Positions 56,255 through 64,000 of a stretch of DNA of 64,000 nt are shown here, in pieces. The notes below the pieces were generated by a model. That model was given only the letters and a program-made list of their open reading frames with translations, was not told the origin of the DNA and made no database searches. Position 1 is the first letter of the stretch, and every line of letters begins with the position of its first letter. Both the position numbers and the translations under genes were made by a program. Source of the stretch: Fomes fomentarius (Eukaryota; Basidiomycota; Agaricomycetes; Polyporales; Polyporaceae); NCBI GenBank assembly GCA_022606135.1, contig JABYQN010000013.1:62001-126000 (forward strand). Direction: 5' to 3'.

Positions 56255-57698
56255 ATGCAAATCGACGACTTCAACCGGTCCGTCCAGTTCTTCCCGGACG
56301 AGCAAGGCAACGAGTGGCTGCACGATTTCATCAACGTAGGGTTCAACGGGACGCGACATGGAGCCTACAGGACTGGCCAGTACGCCCAGCTCAACTTCGA
56401 AGGTACGACGTCGCATACGAGACATGCTGCAGCCTCACCTCACCTACTGCTGCACCAGGCACAGGCGTTCACGTCTTCGGGGCGACTGGCAACGGGATTC
56501 CAACGTCCAACTACTCTATAGACGGTCAGTTCATCGACTCGTATACGGTCCCCGCCTCCCTAGCCGGCACGAGGCAGTTCTTCGTCCCCTTCTTCTCGAA
56601 GACCGGCTTGCCACTCGGGAAACACTTTCTGGATGTCGTGAACGCCAACGGAACAAGCCCGAACATTCTCTGGCTGGACTACTTCGTCGTCGACTCGTCC
56701 AGCACGAGCTCAAACCCAGAGCAGAGCATCCCCACAGCTACAGGCCCAACTTCCACCGAGACGTTGGGTGAGACCACCACCTCTGTCGTTACTCCTCCTT
56801 CACCCCTTGGGCTCTCTTCAACTTCCACCCTTTCCCCCACCGCTTTGACGCCGTCCGGCTCGCAGGACGGGCAGCATCGCAAGAACACGGGCGCAACCGT
56901 CGGCGGGATCATCGGGGCTCTGCTCCTCCTCACACTCGTTATCATTGCCCTTCTACTCTTCTTGAGGCGCAGGCGCGCTCGTTTGGCAAGAGGTGAGTTT
57001 TTTCCTGTCCCTCCCCTTCTTGAGCCTTGGTCCTCAGCACTGTGCATGCTAGGCAGGCAGCCGCCGGACTTGCTCGCGGCCGAGGATTTCGATTTCTCTA
57101 CTGGGGCCGGTACCTCGCCGTACTCCCAGTCTGGGATGTATGCTTCTAGCGGCACATCCGACGTGATCGTCATCGACTCCGCAGGACCATACGTGTATAG
57201 TCCATCATTCCCTACGCCAGTCGAGTCTTCCCGAACACCCACGGCCGTGCCCAACATGTCGGAGCGGAGGTGCGTACCCACTACCTTGATAATCTCACAG
57301 AGGAGTGATCTGAATCTGAGGCGGTTCCGCGCAGTAACATGCTCGTATCTGAGTCTTCCGGTCTCCTACGTCCAAGTCCAAGTCCAAATACGTCCACCCA
57401 GCCAAGGTCGAAGCGCAAGAAGTCGAACTCCGTCCACAAATCAGAAGACGCGAGCCCCATATCCCCGCCGCCCGCCACTGCCCCCACGCCAGCCATCGTG
57501 TTACGCTCCGACGTGTCACAGCAACCAGAGTACGCCTCGCCTACCATGAACACGCGGGGGCAGATACTCTTGCGCGCCTTCCTGGGTCGGACTGGAGCAG
57601 ACTCGTCGGATGCGGGACATCCTCCTGATCGGGACGTCGATTCGGGGTTGCGGATCGTCACCGAGCCAGCGCTGCCGCCTCCGTATTCTGCAGATTAA
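56255..57698 (+). CDS. Single-pass membrane protein, paralogue of the 48-kb gene
   Basis: Exons 56255-56402, 56459-56992, 57053-57269, 57335-57698; 420 aa from the ATG at 56255. An upstream exon is possible, because that ATG directly follows a CACTAG acceptor-like site. It has the same layout as the 48-kb gene: a module with NFEGTGVHVFGATGNG and SIDGQFIDSYT, a Ser/Thr/Pro-rich stalk, one transmembrane helix (GGIIGALLLLTLVIIALLLFL), basic RRRR, and a disordered tail ending LPPPYSAD. The last intron (57270-57334) is needed to reach that conserved end, since reading on gives a different terminus at 57549. Function unknown; a surface or wall sensor role is inferred. Confidence 0.72.
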
Positions 57699-59026
57699 GA
57701 TTAACCTGCTGATACTATTCGATCCTTGTACCCATTAATATCAATATCAGATACCCTTGGAATTGACGTAGGTCTTGAGATGTGCTCTTGTCTGTTGTGT
57801 CGGACTAGCACCGAAGAGCAGGAGCTCCGATCCGATGAGGCATACTAAACACCGTCTCGTTCTCTTCGTTCAGTGCCAGCCACTTCCTGCCGAACTTGTG
57901 GACGAGTGCGCTATGAGCACCCCTCAAAGCTTCGTCGACCAGCACTCCTCCGAGACCAATACCGCAGCCGCGTCGACCTTCTCCTCTCCAGCGGGCCGTG
58001 GCCGCGACGCCGCATCCAGCGCTCCTCCTGCCAATAATTACTATGTATTTGGATCGGCGTCGTCCCCTAGTCTACCTCCGCCCACGACGTGGCTCAGACG
58101 TTCTAGTTCTTAGGGACTAGTCACCGAGATCACCGAGATCACCGATGTCGACTGCGAACCTAGACGCGCGTGAAACAAGGCAAACACAGGGTACTACTAC
58201 AAATGTATCATTAGCATGATTCCTCTCTCAACCGTTCCACGCATCTCCCCTGAAGACTTGGAACAGAAACAGAATCGGAGCAATTTTGACCCCATATGCT
58301 ACCACGACGGGCAATGGCGAATGGTCCGGCACCGGAACAACATGGCCGCGACTGGTCTTCTGTCACAAGCCTGTTTACAAGGCTGGTTCAGGTGCGGAAA
58401 GGTCTTTACGTAACGTTGAAGCTCAGTAAGTACTTGATCAATGTCATAGTAAATGGGTACTATTATGACGTAAGCACGGTTCAGGACCTGAACCAGAGGG
58501 TTGTGACAGGAGACCAGTCACGGTCATTATACAAGGCTTTTCTGGTGCCGAACCATGCGCCATTGCCCGTCGTGTACTATAATCAATGATTCTCCTTCTC
58601 GGAATAATGAACGGTGCTCAATCTGGCGGGTGCACAGAACCTGCTACTACAAGGGAATTCCTTATATGACCAAGTTCAAGCCTGGGTCGTGACACGTATT
58701 ATTTGTCCAAGACAAACTTGCTAGATATAGATATCATACATGTATGCGGAGACGTGAGGAGGTCCGAGTCGTGCGCGTGTGCAACGGGATGGTAGCAAAG
58801 AACACCCAAGCAGCAAATTATAGAGCAATAGAGTACGACCGTGCTGCGATGTAGAAGCGCATGACGGGCGAGACCTGCTACCTAGCGCAATAACCCACGT
58901 CCATCAGCACACCCAGCCCGCTCCCTCCATCGGTTCGCGGGAGAAGAGACGCACCTCGACCATAACACCTCTCTCATCGCCAACAAACACCGGCACCAGC
59001 ACCGACCACAGCCTAAGTCCGCTCCC
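57699..59026. other. Intergenic, no gene recognised
   Basis: Frames at 57775-58113 and 58296-58589 lack domain or splice support. Nothing else seen. Confidence 0.35.
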
Positions 59027-60304
59027 TCACCGCAACTTGCGCAGCTCAGAGATGATGCCCGAAAAGTCCTGCTCCGTGTACCGCTTCCCCTTGCGCTCCC
59101 GCACCCACTTGCGGCTGAACCGCCGCTTCGTCCGCGCGACCGCTTGCTTCGTCACAATCTCCACCTTCACGTCCACCTGCACCTCGATCACCGGCGTCGG
59201 CGCACCGCGGCGCACCATCTCCGCCTCCGCCTCCATCTCCGCGATCCCCGACAGCCTCCTCGCATCGCTGTCCTCGTCGTCGTGGTCATCAGCGAAGAGG
59301 GTGAGCATAGCCTGGCGCGACTCGCTCCGCGTCGGGGGGCGGTCCTCGACCTCGACCTCGACCTCCGCGTCAGACGAGCACTCGACAAGGAGCACGACAT
59401 CGCGCTCCTCGTCGCCGTCCGACACCGCGCTCGATATCGAGAAGCTGCGCTCGTGCGCCGACAACTGCGGCGACTTGCACGCGAGCGTCGACGACGGCTC
59501 GTCACGATCTTTCGGCGTCCGGGGCGACTCGACGAACCCGAGCTCGGCCATGCGCCGCTCGAGCTCTGCCTCGCGGCGCCTGCGGACGTCGCGCGGGCCG
59601 GGGATGTTGAACGCGATGGGCGAGAGCGGCGTGATGGCCTTGTGCGGTGCGGGGGCGGGGGCACGAGCGCGCGCTGGAGCTGGAGCTGGAGCTGGAGGGA
59701 TCTCGAGCCGGATCGACGGCCGTTCTCGTTCTGTCGTGCTGGGCTGGGGGGAATGCGATGGCGCGGACGCGGTTGGGTAGGCATAGGCATAGGCATAGGG
59801 GTGGGCAGACGCCTTGCCTTTCGGCGAGTCTGTCGCGGAGAGCTTGGATGAGGATGGGACGGGATGCGCGGGAAACATGAGAGGCGCGGAATGGGGTGGG
59901 GAAGGAAGAGGGTCGGGGCGCAGGGATTGGTAGGACTGTGCGCGGTGGATGGGAGGCCGGGGAAGCGGGCGGGGAGGAAGAGACGCAAGTGTGCTTTGTG
60001 CGCTCTGCGGGGTTGCGGGAGGAGTGGGCAGGGGCCTGTTCAGCCTGGACATGCGGATCGTGTTGTCCTGCGAGGGCGAGGGAGAGCTGGTAGGTGCGTT
60101 TGAGTTGTCGGACGAGAAGTAGGATGACGCGCTGAGGGGGGCTTGGGGGTAAGTCGCGGAGGATGGTGCGCCGTAGCTGGAGTTGGATGAGGAGGAGGAG
60201 GGGCGGGAGGAGGGGCGGGAGAGATCATGGAAAGTGGTGGGCGAGAAGTAATACTTGAGCGTCGGCAGCGCGTACGCGGCGGAAGAGGAGGAAGCGACAG
60301 CCAT
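59027..60304 (-). CDS. Ser/Pro-rich protein of unknown function
   Basis: A single exon of 425 aa. The frame is open further upstream, but the first ATG is at 60304 (MAVASSSSAAYALPTLKYYF). Most of the protein is disordered: Ser, Pro and Ala runs, an APAPAPARARAPAPAP tract and an acidic stretch (EVEVEVED). Two parts look conserved: RRRREAELERRMAELGFVES in the middle and a basic C-terminus (KRRFSRKWVRERKGKRYTE, then SGIISELRKLR). I cannot name a family; the basic end suggests nucleic-acid or membrane binding. Local repeats (GACCTC near 59345 and GCATAG near 59783) lie in the coding sequence. Confidence 0.65.
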   Translation of the reverse strand: MAVASSSSAAYALPTLKYYFSPTTFHDLSRPSSRPSSSSSNSSYGAPSSATYPQAPLSASSYFSSDNSNAPTSSPSPSQDNTIRMSRLNRPLPTPPATPQSAQSTLASLPPRPLPRPPIHRAQSYQSLRPDPLPSPPHSAPLMFPAHPVPSSSKLSATDSPKGKASAHPYAYAYAYPTASAPSHSPQPSTTERERPSIRLEIPPAPAPAPARARAPAPAPHKAITPLSPIAFNIPGPRDVRRRREAELERRMAELGFVESPRTPKDRDEPSSTLACKSPQLSAHERSFSISSAVSDGDEERDVVLLVECSSDAEVEVEVEDRPPTRSESRQAMLTLFADDHDDEDSDARRLSGIAEMEAEAEMVRRGAPTPVIEVQVDVKVEIVTKQAVARTKRRFSRKWVRERKGKRYTEQDFSGIISELRKLR

Positions 60305-63300
60305 GGCACGGTTAAGTTGAGGTTGAGGTAAGGTTGAGGTGGAGGAAGAACGACGATGTTGAAGAAGAAAAGACGACAAGGGGCGCCTGCGGACGGACGG
60401 CTGGGGACGATTGCGGATTTATTGAGGGCCCCCTAGTCTTTGTTGTGAAGAGCGAAGGGACTGTCACTGTCCCCCGCCACCGTTCAACATAATAATATTG
60501 ATGCGACGGCCCATGCCCCCTTCCTTTTTGGGCCTGAACCCTCCTCTTTCTCACAGATCTCGATCGCCCGTCCTGGGCCGCGCCCGACGCTCCCCGCCCT
60601 CGACATCAGCGCCCTCTCTCCGTCCGAGCCCATTCCAGCCATGACGAGCTCTCTCCAGACCACTCCTTCCACCAGGCTGATGCAATGCCACCAAAGCCTG
60701 CCGCAGCAACTCCCTCGCACGCGACCGTCGCGCCGACTGGGATCAAGCCCCCTAGCGCTACGTCTGCTGCGGCCTGTCGATATCTTCACTTTCTCCCAAC
60801 GCAATGTTCACTGTTCACAGATCAGCTCCGAATCCCAAGCCCCCCGTCGTCGACCAGCTAGCCGGGACAACGTTTATTGTGCACAGCTCACGGCCTGTCG
60901 CAGAGGCGTGATTATCTGATTCACGACCTCTCCGCCTTGTTCTCATATTTTTGGCAGTTTTTTTTGTCTTCACCAATCCAAGAACAACACACTCGACGGT
61001 CGTGTTGTTGTCGCTTACTTATCCGACATGACAGTTGTGAATTGTCGTGTTGATGCGTGAGGAAGCGGTCGAACGGCGAACAACCCGCCATTTTTACTTA
61101 CAATCTTATACGCTTTCCCAGCCCTCAGCGAGTTGACCGCGGTTGGCCATCGCCAAGTCAGTACAAATATTCATCTCACGATCTTCTGAGGTGCAAACTT
61201 CAAACACGAACTGCCCAACAGCCGCTACGTATCGAATATCGAAGATCCAAGCAGGTTCGATTTCGCATGATGGGGTGATCCTCTCCAGCCAGTCTCCAGC
61301 CACCTAACAATAATATGTAACGTGTCTTCCAAGATGCCTCTTGTCCGGATCACTTTTGATTCACTCTGTAGCCTAAACGCTCGATCCAATCTTCTGGAAG
61401 GCACGCCTAGGCACGCACCCTCCTGTTGCGGCCACCCTCCAGGTACACCGATCTTAGCTTCAAAACAGCGGATGATGACCACTCATGATTATGGACGTTG
61501 ACAAACTCTTCGGATGTAGTAAGTATCTTAAGACATAGAATGACACAAGGTGCGGGGCAAGACGGCTGATTCACGAAGAACGAGATCCAAACTTACGCTG
61601 CGTATACGTAGCCTCCCTACTACATACAGCCATCAGCAAGTTTGCAACGACAATTGGACTCATTGAGCTCCAGTCAATTATGCACTGTTGACATGCCGCG
61701 GTACCGCGCTCCTCGTACTAACAACGTAATTGTTCCTTGGGACCGTTCTGACCAACTCTGTCTCCGTCACTCGCACCTGCGCACCGGGGTCCGGCACCGG
61801 GCCCGGTCGTCATACAGCGAACTGTACACTTATATAAGTACGAGCTGGATCGCGCAGAACTCCCAATCCAGATGTGTCATCTTCGCCTCGGCCCCCAGCC
61901 GCCAAGGCACCGACTCCTTCTCCAGCCTCAAGCTTCTTGGACCTCTCTCACTTGGGCTTAGTTCAGCTTCTGCAGGGTGGTGCATCATCCTCGGCTACAG
62001 TTACATACCTTCCCCCCCGCTCCCCTCGCAAGGCGCAAGTTACTTACATACTCGCAAATCGCAGAACGCGGCGCGGCACCGCGGAGGTGAGAATATCATA
62101 GACAACTTCTCAGGCCTGAGGGATGTCTCTGCCGCTTCTGGCTGTGCCGGTGATCTATGCTCGACTATCAATAGCAATCTTCACGTACGCCTCGGTTCAA
62201 AGCGACGCGGCTTCTTACTCTACACATACCTGCGAAAGAACTGTTGGATACCGATACCAGTCCCAAAGCAGGTTTTGCACCAAGCAGCCGATGATTTTGA
62301 TTGTTTTACGTCCGCACCGCATGTGCCTGGCCTTCCCGCAACGGCACAATCGGCAGTTTGAACGACGGAGTAAACTCGGAACACGATGTAGACCGACCTT
62401 GATCAGGACTGCTCTGGTTCGACCCATATCCATACGAATCGACCAGGACTTCCGACTCAGGAGCACAATCAGTTTGAATTTGCAAGCTATGTATACCGTG
62501 AAAGCGGAGCACGGCAAGCGCTGCTGGCTGGCTATATGGCGGCTTGCAGCGATCTCAGGAAGTCCACAGGATTGACGGATTAACCGCAGCAGAAGAAGTT
62601 CGGGAACAAGAAGCCATATTGATGTGTCGACGAGTTGGCAGTCTGGGCAGATGCTGTCTTCTGCAGCACTTCAGAAATGAGGGGATACTTACCTATCCCA
62701 GACGTGTCACCCGAAAGACAGCCCAAGGACAGGCGTTCTCCATGCTGCTGCCGGATGAGCATCCTAGCTCGGTCTCATGCGATATCAGTGGAACCAGCTC
62801 AGACACCATCTGCATCGCGCTCTTGTGGGTGCTGCTCATGATACGGCGTGCAAAGCTTGGAGGACCATCGTACCACGCCATCTCGGACAATGTACTGCAG
62901 CTGGGGCTGTCTGTACTACTACATGAGACTACACCGCAGGTCATATGCATATTCGGATTCATTCTGCACAGCTGCCTGAGGCCTGACGAGGGCGGCATCA
63001 ATTCTAGCACCCAAGTGCCCGACCTCGCCCCTAAGCTCGACTCGACTCGACCGTTCTGGCGGCCGCGGAGAGAGGCAGCTTCCTACCTAGACAGGTATAG
63101 TACTAGTGCTGGTAACCGTCTGTTGTGGCTTGTCCGATCGCGACTTTGATGGGTACGTGCATATCTCCGCTACGCAAAGAACACTACATACTGAGGCATG
63201 CATAGTAGATCAAGTCCTCGCACTCGCATGACGTTCGAGGCGTGGCGGGGCGTGACTGTAGAGTGGGGCATAACGTCACACCTGTGCAAACTCGCGTACC

Positions 63301-63897
63301 ACCCACAATCTCGGAGTGACCTGGAATAATGATTCCGTTGTACCCCTCTTTCACGATCTTGATATTGATGACGGTTCGAAGCGTGGCGTGTATGTCTTGC
63401 GCGAAAGGAACAATATACTTGCATGGAACGAGCGGAGCAGACTATACTCAGCACCTGAGCATTGCGCAGTGTATGCAATCCTCTCGCGTGATGCGCATGC
63501 GCAGATGCGGCGTTGAGTATATGCGCATCAAGACAACGCTACACCACAACGCCCCATTAGATTAACTTCAGGTGCCAAGTCAACTTCCCCCGTCACTTGA
63601 TCGACCTCGGACCGACTCCCTAGAGGTCAATCGGTCGGAGTATGTTCCACTTACCAAGTAAGAGGATGTCAACAACAGTACTGGTCTGGATTGGGGATCA
63701 CAGCAATTGAGTACTGTACAGCTGAAAGCGAAACCTCAACGTAGTTTCGAGGTCTGTATCATACACCCGCCCGCAACTTCCGATAATCCTACTATTCATA
63801 TTCATACAGCTACCCTCGATTTGCCGAGTGGCGCGACGCCGCGGAAGAAGAGTCTTGAGCTTGACGGGCATCTCCTCCTCCTCCTCCTAGGTATTAA
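60305..63897. other. 3.6-kb region without a convincing gene
   Basis: The first 300 bp is the promoter of the Ser/Pro-rich protein gene. Many frames of 60-240 codons overlap (the longest is plus 61642-62361), with no domain, no composition bias and no splice series. A good TATATAAG lies at 61831-61838, 40 bp before an ATG at about 61872, but the frame there ends after 29 codons. If a gene exists it is spliced and unrecognised. Confidence 0.35.
61831..61838 (+). promoter_or_regulatory. Orphan TATA box
   Basis: TATATAAG, with an AGATGTGTCATC start-codon context about 35-45 bp downstream. No coding sequence could be established behind it. Confidence 0.3.
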
Positions 63898-64000
63898 TCA
63901 AGCAGAGGCACCTTCGCTCGCGCGCGGAACGAATCCGCGCGGCAGCACAGCCCCAGGCGGGGGCGCGACGCGCGCGCGGAACTCGTCCGCCATGTCGATC
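63898..64000 (-). CDS. 3' tip of a minus-strand gene (partial)
   Basis: From the right edge the minus strand reads MADEFRARVAPPPGAVL, then PRGFVPRASEGASA, to a TGA at 63898-63900 (34 codons). It is GC-rich with clear third-position bias, like the other genes here. Too short to name. Confidence 0.35.
   Translation of the reverse strand, partial: IDMADEFRARVAPPPGAVLPRGFVPRASEGASA

Noticed and set aside
61642..62361. A 239-codon plus-strand gene
   Set aside because: No ordered domain, no compositional bias and no clear promoter position; overlapping frames on both strands are of similar length, as in random GC-rich DNA.
1..64000. CRISPR arrays, bacterial operons or rRNA genes
   Set aside because: None seen; the introns and gene families are those of a fungal nuclear genome.

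Overview
This is nuclear DNA of a filamentous basidiomycete, most like an agaricomycete and probably Polyporales. The evidence is compact genes split by many 50-80 bp GT-AG introns, TATA boxes 60-120 bp before several start codons, and gene families typical of that group: WSC lectin-like proteins, F-box proteins with acidic tails, MYND-finger proteins, HNH_2-type nucleases, P450s, basidiomycete sesquiterpene synthases and Ser/Thr-rich single-pass membrane proteins. No species can be named from sequence alone.

Layout. 0-11 kb holds housekeeping and accessory genes: the 3' end of a Pro-rich gene, a two-domain WSC protein, a Hos2/HDAC3-type histone deacetylase (minus strand), an F-box gene broken by a tRNA-headed SINE with a perfect 13-bp target duplication, and an intact APN1-type AP endonuclease. 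9.3-12.65 kb and 16.55-19.87 kb are two copies of one segment carrying APN1 plus the 5' half of an amino-acid permease. Copy A keeps APN1 intact but has a broken permease. Copy B keeps the permease frame but has a gutted APN1. Between them lies a minus-strand gene for an unknown coiled-coil protein. Copy B's permease was later hit by a 215-bp solo LTR (in an intron) and by a 6.5-kb Ty1/copia element (in an exon). 26.4-31.3 kb continues as a mosaic of another LTR, an exosome-subunit fragment, an intact HNH-nuclease gene and the 3' end of a permease gene.

31.9-47.0 kb is the most coherent functional unit: P450 (minus), aldo-keto reductase (plus), P450 (minus), sesquiterpene synthase (plus), P450 (plus). 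It has the makeup of a sesquiterpenoid biosynthetic cluster: the synthase would cyclise farnesyl diphosphate, three P450s would oxidise the hydrocarbon and the reductase would adjust aldehyde/alcohol state. The two minus-strand P450s are paralogues of identical deduced length (536 aa). This grouping is inferred from content and spacing; no product can be assigned.

47-64 kb holds two related single-pass membrane proteins, a small Pro-rich membrane protein, two decayed copies of one gene family on the minus strand (50.5-53.4 kb), a MYND-finger gene, a Ser/Pro-rich protein of unknown role, a long stretch without convincing genes, and the 3' tip of a minus-strand gene at the right edge. Exon boundaries were worked out by hand from splice consensus, frame continuity and family resemblance; no search was run.
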